Shown here: positions 20,208 to 33,473 of the stretch, piece after piece
How positions within the stretch are numbered: position 1 is the stretch's first letter
How the letters are laid out: each line of letters starts with the position of its first letter
NCBI RefSeq assembly: GCF_037975245.1
Contig: NC_092567.1
Coordinates: 18,668,876-18,732,875 of the forward strand
DNA from: Apostichopus japonicus
Taxonomy: Eukaryota; Echinodermata; Holothuroidea; Aspidochirotida; Stichopodidae
Length of the DNA stretch: 64,000 nucleotides
Direction: 5' to 3'
Position numbers and translations under genes: made by a program
Notes under the pieces: generated by a model
What the model was told of the DNA's origin: nothing
The model's input: the letters and a program-made list of their open reading frames with translations, nothing else
The model's database searches: none

Positions 20208-23200
20208 TCACAGACAAGCGGAGACCTTGCTCCAATAGCCATCGGTTGACGAGTAGAGGTACCCGTTAGGTCCTCCGTTGTGAATACGGGCGAACTCTTC
20301 GCAACCAGGGGTGTACCCAATCCTAGAGGATGTTGCGTAGCGGGACATGTATGCTTGTACTGTCCTTTCAGCACACTCCTGCTCCGTGGTACAAGATACC
20401 CAATCTAGAGAATTTCATGAAAACAAGAGGAAAACAAAATATTTCTTAGGCTTTCTTTACACTTTAGTAAATGTGTAAAAGTGAGTTTTAATTCTCAAAT
20501 GCATATAGGAGATACTTCTGATACTTTGTGTGTGGATGCATCACATTGAATACAAGACGCCTATTGTTTTTGGTGGAGGTGTGTATTGGTATTGCCACGT
20601 ACAGTAGACTGACCTGTGTTTATCATGCCATAGTGTAATATTGTACATCAAGAAAGTGGTTCGGCCCATTTATATTGTGACAGCTATTTCTGTATACTAA
20701 CAAGCAGAAATTTAGTACAATGAAGTCATCGAAACCTCAATGCATTCTGGTTTTACTCTTCATTTTCTTCTTAAACTATATTAAAAAATAAGAGAACATT
20801 CTTTTTTCCCATTTTGACTCGTGCCTGATGCTTTGTCTCCAATACCCCTCTTCCTCACCCTTCCCCGTCTCGTCAGGCCTACACTCTACTCACCTGTACC
20901 CAAGTTGTTACTCATCAGTTTAGCATCACTGTAGTAGTCATTTTTGATTTGAAAAGGTCCACAAGAGTCGGAGTTAACATCCCATCTGCATCCAATATTT
21001 TCGTTACAATTACTTTCGACCTCACAGATGCAGGCCATGCAATCGCTTGGTACTGGACCTAGTGTGTCACAACGTGAGACAACATATTATAACGTAACTG
21101 ATAAATTGCCCCAGGCAGGTTGCGATGGAACCGCCTAACAAACGTGAACTTACATTTAAAAAAAAAATTAAAAGAAAATTGAACTTTTAACGAAATTTTA
21201 ATTCAAAAGTTGCGAAATGTCGCTCCACTTACGTATAAGGACCCTTAACTATATTCTAAGTACTCCTTCTTCAAGGGTCACTGAATATGACCATATTAAG
21301 CAGACAGGCGATCCTAGGCTTATTTAAAAGCAGCAATCAGTTATGGAACGCAGAAAGGGCAATATTCGTTAGCAACGGCGTCAATTTGTAGCAACAACCA
21401 CGCATGCCGTTTTGTATAGTATATGGAAATAGCTTATTATTCCACCATAATCATCAGTATACATGCATGCCAACACATTGTGTCAACATATTGTGCCGGC
21501 CACAGTTTACTCACCAGGTTGCGTTCCGACACCGCCTCCACTACCACAGGTACCAGTTGGTTTATCGAAACAACACTTGATACCGGCAGCTTTTGTTGGA
21601 CACAACCCAGAGATGTAGTAACCATTGGGACAAGATGATGTATCAATACAATGACCAACTGAACCAGCAGTGGGGTGGTTATAATTGGTGCACTCTGTGT
21701 CCGAATCAGCTAATAAAGAAAACAAATTACATTATGCTTGTTTTCATTATAAATGTTGTGGAGTGTTAAGCTCAGTGGTTAACGCCAGTGCGTTCCAATC
21801 ATAAGATCCCCGGTTCGAGTCACTCCAAGATTAATGCATGTCTTCCAGTTACAGAGTTGTTGACAATTGACAATTCATAATCTTCATGGACGTTAAATAT
21901 GAATGTATAAGAGACTGACTTCGATCAGCGTGCGGCTTTGATAAGCCAATGAGGCTTCTTCGCGACTTCCTGCTTACAGGAGGATGATGACGGTCTAAAA
22001 TACATACATACATGTACATACATTATTCGGTAAAGATAAAAAACTTTTCTCTGACCGTTTCCTATATATGAATATTCACACGTTTGTTAGTGGTTAACAG
22101 CATGGAGCTATTAACGAAAGGACATATATCAGGAGCGCAGCTATAGACTTGTTGTGTAGACGGGCAGTGCACTGAAAATCCTCGAAAATAACGTGTCCTC
22201 TTTTAGCGAGCATTCATGTTACAGTTTTGGTTCTCATTGCGTACAATCCACCTCCTTCACAAAAATGAGTCAATAAGCAATATAGGAGTATGTATTTTTT
22301 TGTTACTTATAGTATATATGCACTGACTTTATTTGGCCAGGGGTGGGGAGGAGGTGATTACGTGGAGTGGATGGAAGTACATATATATGTATTGGGAAAA
22401 TGAGGTCATTTCAGAACACTTTGTTGCCTTGAAAGGGAAGATTGGTGATATCCTTATTGGTGAATAAAATGTCCTGATTCATATATGTCTAAATTAAAGC
22501 TTGGGCTGCCGAAGCTATAAATCTACATGCATTCGGATAATGGTACGTGACTGTCCATTATCCCACATATACATTAGCTGTCCATTGAGGATTAATATTT
22601 ATTTTCCCAATAGAGAGCCGTAGTAGTATTTAGGGTGCTGGTCTCATGAATATTTATGACTGAGACTGAATATGGCTTAACATGAGATTACAGTCAGGCC
22701 TGGTTAATAAGCTAAGTACCTGTAAAGCAGCATTTCACATGGTTTGCTTGCTGTGGGCACAAACCACTGATGGTATTCCCTCCGGGGCAGGCGGTCGCAC
22801 CATTGTCCATACATTGTCCAGTACAACCGTAGTCACTGTGTTCGTAGGAGGAGCACGCATTCTCCTGATAGGCTAGAAGAAAAACGAGGAAAGTTCAACG
22901 TAGCCTATACTGCATAACTAATTATCTGTAACCCTTGAAGATTGATCAACTTTAAGTCACTGGTTCCAGCCTTTACCTATAGAACGCGCATAGGGCAACC
23001 TTAATTAACGGCAGCAACGCATTAGTAGCAACGTCCTGGTATGAACCTGTTGCAAGGCAGTAGCAACGACGTTTTGGAAGTAGCAACGTCTTATATACTT
23101 AGTATAGTAGCCTGATCTAATTAACAATGGCATTATTTTAATTAGTACTAATCTTATATTAACTAGTAAAGACAAGTAAAACGTCGGCGCTATGGCAGTT

Positions 23201-24126
23201 AACATCAATTTAAATCCAATCAGCATCACAAAAAACGATCGCAGTAAGTGTACTCTTGATCAGCGATATGTGGCGCTGTTGCAGTTCAACAATTTAAATT
23301 CATTCAACGACGTAAGAAAATCTGACACTACACAAGGGTTATAGGCTTTGTAGCGTACTTTTGGGTTAGGCCATAATTAATTACTGAAGGGTTCAGTCAT
23401 AAGTAATTTCAATTGGTCGAATGTTTTATGACACGTTACGTGTCAGGGGTGAGTTGGTTAATGAAAATACGTTGTGACTAAACAATTTAGGTAGTTGAAT
23501 GAATTTACGTTTTGAACATTGTTGTGAATCGAACTGCAATAGCGGAAAATATTTCAAGCTACATTGTTAACACTACTTGTTAGCAGTTGACTGTATATAT
23601 TATTATTTATTTCAAGATCTCTGATTTACGTTAATCAAGAAAATAAATGAAAAAAGCTAGGAAACACGATATCTCTTTAATCATTTGTTTCTTTCTGTTC
23701 AATAATATAAATTATAAATATTGGTTAACATTTTGATACATGTTACGAAGTGTATAAACGGCATAAAAATGATGAAAATCAATGACTATTGATTTTCAAT
23801 TTAAACGTAAGGGTTTACGTAGTACAAATGCAACAACGACGTCACCCCCCCCTTCCCTGCACCCCTATCCTCTATTTTGTTAACAGTGACTCAACTGAAT
23901 AACTCAGATAATAAGTTCACGCATATGCTCAAACCAGAATGTCATGTTTGAGGATAAGAACGTTGCAGTGCTAGTGGAATATGATTGTCTAAATGTCAGC
24001 AATAAAAGGAACGGACTTTCTTTCATATTTCTGGTTTCTAACTTGCCTTCTCTAGTAAAACGTAGGACTAAACTTACCTGCTTCCACAGCGACGACTACC
24101 ACAAGAAACGTTAGAAGAACCTTCAT
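20208..24126 (-). CDS. i-type lysozyme with two N-terminal Cys-rich modules, copy B
   Basis: A secreted lysozyme of 252 aa. Minus-strand exons are 24078-24126 (signal peptide MKVLLTFLVVVVAVEA), 22720-22872 (module 1), 21515-21709 (module 2), 20894-21058 and 20208-20404 (lysozyme domain). All four introns are phase 1. Module 1 (residues 17-67) has seven Cys and ends GLCPQQANHVKCCF; module 2 (68-132) has six and reads GHCIDTSSCPNGYYISGLCP, then KCCF. Both share CPxGxxISGLCP-x6/7-KCC. Module 2 ends in a Gly-rich linker. The catalytic domain keeps Glu147 and Asp159 and is about 85-90% like copy A. The modules may bind substrate or the cell wall; that is inference. A SINE sits in the intron between the module exons. 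The lysozyme call is secure; the module family name is not known to me. Confidence 0.92.
21763..22020 (+). mobile_element. tRNA-derived SINE, copy 1
   Basis: The head has TAAGCTCAGTGGTTAACGCC and the B-box GGTTCGAGTCAC. The body includes GTTGACAATTGACAATTCAT and the tail is a run of ATAC/ACAT. A second copy at 42060-42305 is similar throughout, which defines a SINE family. It lies in the intron between the two module exons of lysozyme B. Confidence 0.8.
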
Positions 24127-24594
24127 TTTGAGAAAGTGAAAAGTAAGGAGCTGATCAGTATCCTTCAAAGACTAAAATTGTTGTGGGAAAACAAAGTGTG
24201 TCTCTATATTCTGACAGCTGCATGCAACTGTTACAAGTTGATGACGCATATGCTAATAAGTAAATGTAAATAATTTTATCGGTTTCGCGTGTGACTTCAA
24301 CGTCTGCAACTGTAAGTGACCTCCACAAATATATGAACTTCTGTTTGGATTAGGATTTTACTGATATATCATACCTTTATTAGAGCTAATTAATTCATTT
24401 CAGCGGAAGGGTTTGTCGAAATAACACAAAATCGTAAAGATTAAAAGAGACACAACCCACCCCTCCCCTACATATACGGACAGGAGACACAGACGCAATC
24501 ATCATCAATGGTCTATGTGATAGTGATAACTGTCATAAACAACTCCCCCCTGTGGGGGGGGGGGATTTTTTTGAGACTAGACTAGAGATTAGAG

Positions 24595-24842
<248 letters not shown>

Positions 24843-25550
24843 ACATTTATATAACCATCATCATAATACATACATACATACACAGAGTTGGCAGGTATGC
24901 ATTATGCTGGGCTATAATGAGTATTATAACGAGTTGAAATCCAGTACACATATATGTGTGTAGACAGTCCCGGTCAAAGGCACATCCCTCCAAAAATCCC
25001 AGAAAATCTTCTGGAATCTTAATTGAATTTGGGACATAGCATGACCTACACTATAGACTTCATTTTAAATACCAGCGTACCACAATATGTCAAATACACA
25101 AATAGATTTGTAATCTTTTGCCTGGGACGGTGAAACTTTTTCCTGCTGTAACCTGGGAACAATTTACTTTTAATTATTTCTAGGTATGATTTACACAGTA
25201 ATTGCACATCCTTCTGGGACATAATCTTTATCACAGACAGGCTATAGCATGTTTAACAAATGCTAGTGGCATTAACCGGATGCAGGCAACATGCCTTAAA
25301 GACAGGAAAATGCAGAGACGGAAATATTTTTTATATAATGTACAGATGCTACTATAGCCTCTTTTTAAAATAGCAATAATAGTGAATAAAGGTCACTGAA
25401 GTACTCATCCTTCTGACAAAGCAATAATATAGAGATAATAAAACAAATATGCTTTGTGGGATGATTATGCTCAATATCATTGCAGTTATATCTATAACAA
25501 CAAACCCAATTGAAAGAACAATACCAGCTGTATATGTAGATACAGTAAGC

Positions 25551-25552
<2 letters not shown>
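24843..25552. other. No gene recognised
   Basis: AT-rich sequence between two microsatellites. No exon or element boundary was recognised. Confidence 0.4.

Positions 25553-25639
<87 letters not shown>
25553..25639. repeat. (TA)n microsatellite
   Basis: About 43 uninterrupted TA units. The Ile-Tyr frames across it on both strands are artefacts. Confidence 0.97.
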
Positions 25640-25642
<3 letters not shown>

Positions 25643-26309
25643 CTTGACTGCTAGTGCTACGACCAAGAAGTCAATACATTTATTACATAGTGCACGTGAC
25701 ACAGTAACATAAGAAGCCACATAGATCTGTGTTCGTCTTGTGACGTCACTGCCGAAGCTTTCCGTAAAAGAACGAAAATTCGAACAAATTTGGTATATCA
25801 CAACAATCATGAAAATTACAAAACTTTGGTCAAATGAGACAAAATATGTTAACTTCTTCATTTTTAATGCTATATTAATGCAATCATTCATCAAATTAAG
25901 ACGAGTTACGCGAGCATTTTATACTTGCGACACCCATATAGCTACGGTGATTCCCACATCTTCCTCAAACTACAGCCTTTTCCTAAACTGCTCTCAACAT
26001 ATCTATATTTGTGTCAATGTGCCGTCTCTCTTTACTGCAGTTACTTCAATCCTATGGATCTTTACATCTACATACATGCCAAATATATTTTCTTTTATAA
26101 AGATTACAATCAATAGCTAATAACAACAAGTTTGTGTGGATTTTTGTTTTTTCAATGATAAATATCAAGAAGCATTCAGACATTCAGAAGTATTAAATTA
26201 AATACTTGTAATTAAATATTTCAGTGAGAAAAAATACTTCGGCTACTACTACTGACAGCAACTTTCCAAGCTCCCCAACTACCCCCATCCCCCCCATCCC
26301 CATAAAAGC

Positions 26310-27720
26310 TATACCGAGACAGGTGTTCTGAACTTCACATACTTTATCTCAAATTGTATTGATTTGTAACTGATAATATGATGTTCATGCCGTACGGTGG
26401 TCAGTGGTCACTGAAGGTAACCATTTCGGTTGCTTGAAGTTGAAGTCACAATATTGTATCGAGCTAATTCACAGCAATAGACAAGCGACAATGTAGTCTA
26501 CGCCTTTGTATAGTGAAAGTGGTTTTGTAGGATATGCCAGTTGCATGGGTGGCGGCGCCGTGCGGGGCCGGGGGGGGGGCGGGGAATGTTGAAGATATTT
26601 CGGTTGCAGATTTCAGGACCCGCACCCACCCCATCTTTGCTGAATTCGTTTTCAGTACATATATAGGCAATTCTCTTTCTCAATGAATTCTTGGAAATGT
26701 GTTTATTCTTTTATTTTAAAAGGATAATCTTAAATTGCGTGTCCAAGTTTGGGTAAAACTATTGCGAAACAGCATGATGTGTCACAGTCAGACTATATGT
26801 GAACACAACATCGTTATAACATTCGGATTGATGTTATTCATCACAATAGTGGAAATCAAAATACAAGATTAGCACGATGAGACACGGGCTTTATGTTAGT
26901 TTGTTCGTAAACGTGAACTCGATTGCATTGGTAGGTTTAACTATATTCTGTTCACGCCGAATGTGTGGCTGGAATTTGAGGTTGAATGTGTTACGTTTCT
27001 TGTCAGAGAAAGAGACGACGCATTGATTCCAGGACAAGTGTATTTAGCGGATGTAGTGTTTTCGTGAGTGGGTGCCATGTTATTATTGTCAAATTTGTTT
27101 AGTACATTTTGTTTTTCTTTCTTATTTTGTTCTGTTCTGTTATGTTCTTTCTTTTCTTAAGGGTTACTAGCTTTGATAAACATTTTATGTTTTTTTCTAG
27201 TATACCATTACTGCACTGTTTTGTATTTCTATGTATATGCGAAATATATTGACTGAACTGAACTGAACTGTTGTATCTACTGCGCATACTCGAGAGTCAG
27301 CAGCTTACTACAAAATTATGTAAACATGATACACTTGTCACATAATATGCGGTTGGAATATGAGACTGAATGTTCAAGTGAATGTGTGCAGCTAGGTTCA
27401 GATCTTTGTAAGTTTCAAACTGGGTTGTAAGTGTAGGTCGATGCTATCAATTTCCATTCTTTCCTTGACAAGAAGTAAAATGTATCAAATTCGTTTGTAA
27501 TCATTTCTAAACTTAGAGTTAGAAGGGAACTTAACTAACTTTTGCGAGGTAACAGACTCAATTAAGCCGCAGAATTTAGCTGAACGTGTTGGTACTGAAA
27601 ACGATGTGTTCGAGTCACGATATTGTTGAGGACTCACATTGCTTCCAGAACTACCTTGAAATTGACCATGCCTCCAATTGAATTAGAATGTATTGTGAAA
27701 TTTGGTGGCAGTTCAATTAC
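26310..27720. repeat. Third partial copy of the duplicated unit (block C)
   Basis: 26310-26700 matches 16960-17030, 18540-18660 and 18960-19100 of block B. 26800-27000 is related to the 6200-6400 and 19200-19300 regions. 27380-27720 matches 6390-6914 of block A. It runs straight into the intact kinase gene, so the kinase 5' end was probably part of the ancestral duplicated unit. Confidence 0.7.
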
Positions 27721-30700
27721 CAAGAAGGATGAATTTGAAACCATCAATGCAGATGCATGGTCTTTTGCAATTGAAATCATCAGAAAGGTCGAGGGAAAAT
27801 GCATCATTGTTCACGGAGCTGGGTGAGATCTTTGGCTACTCCACTTAAAAGTTTAGTACCATTGTACATTGTAGGTCCGGCCCTCGAGGGATCCCCACCT
27901 CACATGAACAAGAACCTAAATTTCAACCTCTGCACACATTGGAAGGTCAATAGTAAGGATGTATTCATTTCAGTTGTATCCTTATCAAATGTTTCTCTCA
28001 CTAATTATGGGTTCAAACTCACAGTTTCTTCCTTAGGAGCTCATTGAATTCATAGGATATCAAACTGACAGCAGCCTACTTTAAAGTATTAGTTCAATAG
28101 TTGAGCAAAATTTTCAAGACCATTTTGTTTGCCCCAGAATATCCATTATTTACATATCTCTAGCCTACTTGATGTACAAAGGTATTTTAGCTTAGGCCTA
28201 GAAATGTTCCAATATTCATTGATGTAATACCAAGTGCCCTAGACTTACAGTATACAGTAGTTACAACAGAAATGTTAGTTTTGTGGATGCATGTTATACA
28301 ATTTATTACTGGGATTATTGGAACTAGTATAAGAGCAGTAGAGATTAATGTGGAAACACATATATATATTGAAAATACATAACCATTTCATTTCAGGTCA
28401 TTTGGTCATTTCCAGGCAAAGGAATTTGGAGTAAGTGATGGGTTTGATACAGAAAGCTCATGTGAAGACAAGGCTTATGTTAGAAAAGGTTTTGCTGTCA
28501 CAAAACTCTCAGTTACAAAGGTGAGAAGCCTTACAGCAATGGGTCATCCGTCTGCCCAGTACAGGGATTAGTTTATCTAGTATCGCATCTAGTATTGTAA
28601 AATGGGCGAATTGCTACTGTACAGTATACAAGTTCAAAGAAGCACTGAATTTTTGTACACAGGATTTGTAAAGTCGTAATTGACAATGTTCACAGCCTTT
28701 GAAACTGCTACACAAAATGTATTGTTTGGGCCTGAAGTATGTTAAAAATTCACATAATGATTCCCTCACATTTGAACTTCAGGAAACATTTCATTTCTCA
28801 TATATTCACTCTCAATGCAAGGTTTTGTTTATATATATGCAATTGTTTCATTCACAATAGGCTCAAGTTCTAACAACTTCCATAACAGGCCTTCAAGGTA
28901 AAATGATACACTGCATGATCTTATGTTTATCATAATTCTACCTTAGACTAATAATGTAGACTAATGATCTATATCACAAATAGGTTACAATACACTACAT
29001 ACAAGAATTCAAATTCTGGACTTGGTGAAATTGCATGTGGTGTGCCTCAGGGCTCTGTGTTAGGTCCTCTGTTGTTTATTATATATACGTTAATGATATC
29101 TGCCATGTCTCCAACATCGCTCATACAGTCTTATTTGCCGATGACACCAATCTTTTCTTTCACTCGAAGAACGTAAATTCACTCCAAAGTACTGTCTCTT
29201 GTGAACTGGATAAGTTCTGTGATTGGTTCTCAGCAAACAAATTAAGTACTAATATTGATAAGACTAAGTATATTGTTTTTAGTACCAAAAGAGCATTTCG
29301 TTGGGATAAGGATATTACGATGGACGGCAAAATAATTAAATGTGTAACTGAAACTAAGTTTCTTGGTATTAATATTGATAGCAAACTTTCTTGGAATAAC
29401 CATATTTCGTCAGTATGTAACACTGTAGCAAAAAATACTGGTATATTATCTAAACTGAAATATTTCCTCCCACAGCATGTCCTTAGAATGCTTTATCAAA
29501 CACTAGTTCTGCCACACCTATCCTATTGTACAACTATTTGGTCTGGTACATACAATGTTAACATTGACCGCCTAAATATTCTCCAAAAGAGGGCTATACG
29601 TCACATTGCTAATGCCCCACCGCTTGAACATACTAGTGGAATATTCAAGTCCCTAAATTTATTAAAACTCGGTGATATTATAACAGTCAAGGTTGCTACC
29701 TTTGCTTACAAAGCATGGAATGGATTACTGCCAGTCACTTTTAATGACTTTATTTGTAGTAACAGAGTCTTACATAACCATCACACAAGACAAGCCGACA
29801 ACGCTCATTGCAATTTTTACCATAGTAACATAGGGAAATTCGGTCTTCGAAACAGAGCAATACAAATTTGGAATGATCTATCAAAAAATTTGAAGCTCAT
29901 TACTTCAAAACCCACATTCACCAGGCATATGAAAAAGGAGTTCATTAACTCGTACTAGTAACATTTAATCTTTTCACGTATCCATCTCAGCGTCACTAGG
30001 ATATTATTACTGTATATTTAATCATTACGTATATTCTGTATTATAAATATTTGTTCATTTTTCTTTTCTTTTCTCCCAGGGAGTCTCCTACCTTGTTAAG
30101 TCTTTTATGACTTTTCAGGAGACTTCCTTTCCCTTTGTATACTATTGGCGATAAAACAAATAAATGAATTAAATGATCATATTGCTGCAATCAGTTTAAG
30201 GTTTTCTCCTTGTCCAATTTCTGTTTCTTTCATTTTAAGCTGAATCACAGACTTGTCTCTGCACTTGTCGAAGCTGGTATTTCTGCTGTATCCGTTTCTG
30301 TGAGTATAGTTCATCATTTATAGATGTACAGCAACAGCATACCCATAGCATCGAGGTAAATGAATCTGGAGAAACTATCACACAGTAAATACGCGCGTAC
30401 CATGCATGGAGGGTCATGTGATGTGTTCCAGGGTGGTACTAATATATTACTCTCCCCATTACGCATGATGATTTCACCCAACTAGTACGTAAATGTGTAT
30501 GCGTGCTTAGAGCAGCAGACGACACCTGTTACCTAGCAATAACTGTGCCTGTAGCCTAACGTGATAGCTATATTCCCGTCGAGCAGCATTTGGCTCTGTT
30601 CCATGGAGAATTTCGTGGTTGCACTGAACTAAACATTTCCCCACATTTCCCATTTCTACATTCACTTATAGCAAGTAGTAATAACGTTAGGCTTTATGAG

Positions 30701-33069
30701 ACAAAGCTTGCCCCTGGAGCTGTATTAATAAGTAAGATCTATTATGTAGAAGGCCTGTCTTCATTCAAGAGAATAAGGTTGAACGTTAGCATATTAGCAC
30801 TATTTCGTAGGCCTGAAGTACCAGTACCTTCTTATGCCGTTAGTTCCCATGTCCGATCCGTCTTGGTGCAAATCTTTCACAAAGTCACTAACACTGTTCT
30901 CGAACTGCTATAGAGAAATATCAGTTTGGTACCACCCTGGAACACATCACATGACCCTCCATGCATGGTACGCGCACACCCAATTGACATGAATCCTCCA
31001 GATTCATTTACCTCAATGACCCATAGCCACCGGCCGCTATTGAATATTTCTTTGGGAGTTAAACCTTAGATGCAAACATCATTTTGATCAAATTAAATAA
31101 GTTACATCTATAGTGGACAAATTTAGCATGCATCACAAACAGGCATTTCTTTAAAATTTGACTCACATTTTCTGGTATACTTCACCATCTACTGTACTGA
31201 TATAATATATACAGTACTCCCAATGCATATATATTATTCCAGTTGAGGAAGGCTTTGCATTGAAATGTGGAATATGAGCAGTTCTAGAATTACACAATTA
31301 TATTTTTAGCACATTCAAAAAATAAATAAACAAACCAAGAACTTAGAAAATCTACTGGTTAAATCAAATTCTGTCATTTTCCTGAATAACAACACAAATG
31401 ATCAGTATTGTCAATTGTGTACTTGTAAGCTATTGAGAGCATCCGAATATGTTCTGATAATAAGAAGTAATACAGGGCTTATATGTAATGAACTGAAATC
31501 ATGCCAAAGGTTTTGAATGACAATTGTCAACCTACTTTATGTATTAAATTAATGTTGTGAATGTCCACTGGCAGGAAAAGGCAAGTGCCTTTCGTTTTCT
31601 TTTGACGAACGCTTAAAGGTAGTCAGTATAGGCCCCAAATTATAGCATGCTATAAAGGCTACAAGTTTTCAAAAAGTACCTTCCTGGAGGTCGTTAGTCT
31701 CCAAATTGTTCTCAGACAGTTTTAAGGAACACACAAGATTACTGAATGTTACTGTTTGGCTGCCAATTAGTTTGCTTAATTTATTATAACATCAATCTTG
31801 TAATTCATTCAACCTACAGCCATGCAGTGGATGGCGGACTGAAGATAAATCAAAAGTGACATCTTCTGACTTGGAAACAATAACAGGATTATTAGAAAAT
31901 GGTTTTCTTCCTGTTTTACACGGAGACTGTGTGCTTGACCAGACAAGAGGTTGCACCATACTAAGTGGTGATACTGTCATAGAGGTAACACTTAAAGGCA
32001 TTGAAGACTCGCCCCAAACAGCTTGCCGCCATCTTTAAAAAGTTAACTTTCCGTTGCTTGCAAGTGACGTTTTTCTCTTGTCGCTACAAAATGCAGACAG
32101 TAATGAAACATGATACCTTGTTATCTTAAGCTGGACCTGAGATGTCCATCGCTGTATCGTTTATACACTGTACTGTGGGTATTGACCGCAGCTGTATGTA
32201 CTGAATGTACACTACGGTGTGTGTGTATTTTCTGGGATCATTGGTGGTGTCTAACACTCCTGTTGCACCTCATTCAAAACTAGGTCAGATTACGGGCATT
32301 AGACGTTTCTTTTTGTGCGAGTCTTCACATCCTTTAAGCAATATGAGAAGAAAAAATATGACTAAGTAGATAAAAATAAATTTTTTGAACATGGTGTACT
32401 ATACATAATATCATACTCTGATCTATAAACTCTATGATTCTTATCTATAGGGATACATATTCCTTCCTACATAAGGCTTTCTAAACCTAGTGACAGAAAA
32501 CTAATAACGTCGTTTTCCTTGTAATAGATGTCACAAGAGCTAATTACTAAGTGTTTCCTGATGGTCAGATCGAGATTGGGAGAACTGACCACAACTAAAC
32601 CACTTCAAATTATTATTGCTTGTAAACACTAATGTTTTTGTAAATTAGAGCTCATGTTTATACTACTATATTATCTTTGTTTGATTTCTCTGTGAAATAT
32701 AATTTTCCTCTCCAGGTCCTTGCATCTCATTTTAAACCCAAACGAGTCGTCTTTCTGACCGACGTAGATGGAATCTACACACTTCCTCCGAGCCACGAAG
32801 ATGCAACCCTCATTCCAGAGATTCATTTCAGTGAAGACGGTGAAATAATGACAGCTGTAACCATGGATACTAAATCACATGACGTAACAGGTGGTTTGAA
32901 GATAAAGCTCCAAACGGCCTGGAACATTTTAAACGAAAGCAAGGGAACGATACCAGTATTCGTCTGCAATATTTGCTCGAAAGCTGCAGAATATTCATGT
33001 TGCCATGGATATCTCTATGAGGAGAATGGAACAGCTATACTCTTATATAGGAATCAAGACCATACATAA
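27668..33069 (+). CDS. IPK: Isopentenyl phosphate kinase
   Basis: This kinase phosphorylates isopentenyl phosphate to isopentenyl diphosphate in the alternative mevalonate route (amino-acid-kinase fold). Exons are 27668-27822, 28397-28520, 30240-30299, 31820-31984 and 32716-33069, all with GT-AG borders and matching phases, giving 285 aa. Motifs in order: KFGGSSIT (residues 11-18), HGAGSFGHF (49-57, with the His56 expected to contact the phosphate substrate), KLNHRLVSALVEAGI across the exon 2-3 join, VLHGDCVLD, CTILSGDTVIE, RVVFLTDVDGIY, and DVTGGLKIK near the C-terminus. The ATG at 27668 is preferred because MPP-x-KFGGSS matches the family N-terminus and no ATG lies upstream in frame nearby. 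Intron 2 holds a LINE and intron 4 a MITE 7 bp past the donor. Length is normal for the family. Confidence 0.93.
28960..30165 (+). mobile_element. 5'-truncated non-LTR retrotransposon (LINE) in IPK intron 2
   Basis: The sequence encodes the C-terminal part of a reverse transcriptase: CGVPQGSVLGPLLF near 29033-29075, the catalytic FADDTN near 29140, and FLGINID near 29360. It runs to a stop at 29956-29958. A one-base frameshift near 29083 separates the first motif from the rest. The 3' end has a short AAATAAATGAATTAAATG tail. The motif style fits the CR1/Jockey group. It lies in the same orientation as the kinase gene and is a dead, 5'-truncated copy. Confidence 0.9.
30349..31018. mobile_element. 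670-bp inverted-repeat element, 8-bp duplication
   Basis: Flanked by perfect ACCCATAG copies (30341-30348 and 31019-31026). The ends are inverted: GAGGTAAATGAATCTGGAG, then ACCATGCATGGAGGGTCATG and GTGTTCCAGGGTGGTAC, about 95 bp in all with a small internal mismatch region. The interior frame (107 codons) has no family resemblance. An 8-bp duplication fits hAT, P or Merlin-type transposons; which one is open. It lies in IPK intron 3. Confidence 0.8.
31992..32337 (-). mobile_element. TTAA-flanked MITE, copy 2
   Basis: Same family as 1129-1502 in opposite orientation, TTAA at both ends. It begins only 7 bp past the last base of IPK exon 4, so the donor GTAACAC runs directly into the element. 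Confidence 0.8.
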
Positions 33070-33102
33070 GTTATCACAAACATTCTTATAAAAAAAAGGG
33101 TG

Positions 33103-33473
33103 TTAAAGGGTGTGAACATTACGCGCAAAAAGAAATGTCTAATGTCAGTAATCTGACCTAGTTTCGAATGAGGCGTAACAGAAGTGTTAGACACCACCAT
33201 CCTCGATCCCAGAAAATACACACACAGCTTGCTACTGTCAGTAATTAGACACTAGTGTACAGTCAGTACATTCAGCTGCAGTCAATACCCACAGCACAGT
33301 GTAATAGACGATACAGCGATGGACATCTCAGGTCCAGCTAAAGATAACAAGGTATCACGTTTTATTACTGTCTGCATTTTGTAGCGACACGAACAAACGT
33401 CACTTGCAAGCAACAGAAAGTTAACTTTTCAGATGGCCGCACGCAGTTTGGGGGGAGTCTTAAATGCCTTTAA
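33103..33473 (+). mobile_element. TTAA-flanked MITE, copy 3
   Basis: Same family, TTAA at both ends, plus orientation. It starts 34 bp past the IPK stop codon, so it probably forms part of the 3' UTR. With copy 2 it makes an inverted pair around the last kinase exon. Confidence 0.8.

Larger units (their letters stand above)
16800..24545. repeat. Tandem duplication block B (carries lysozyme B)
   Basis: This block aligns collinearly with block A (see 5725-16195). It keeps a 2.2 kb segment (21255-23440) with two extra lysozyme exons that block A lacks, and it has an empty site where block A carries the 5.87 kb element. Its first part (18540-18660) also aligns with 26400-26540, so parts of the unit exist in three copies. 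Confidence 0.8.

Noticed and set aside
25352-25894. 180-codon minus frame with an Ile-Tyr run
   Set aside because: It is held open by the (TA)n repeat; the flanking parts have no family resemblance.
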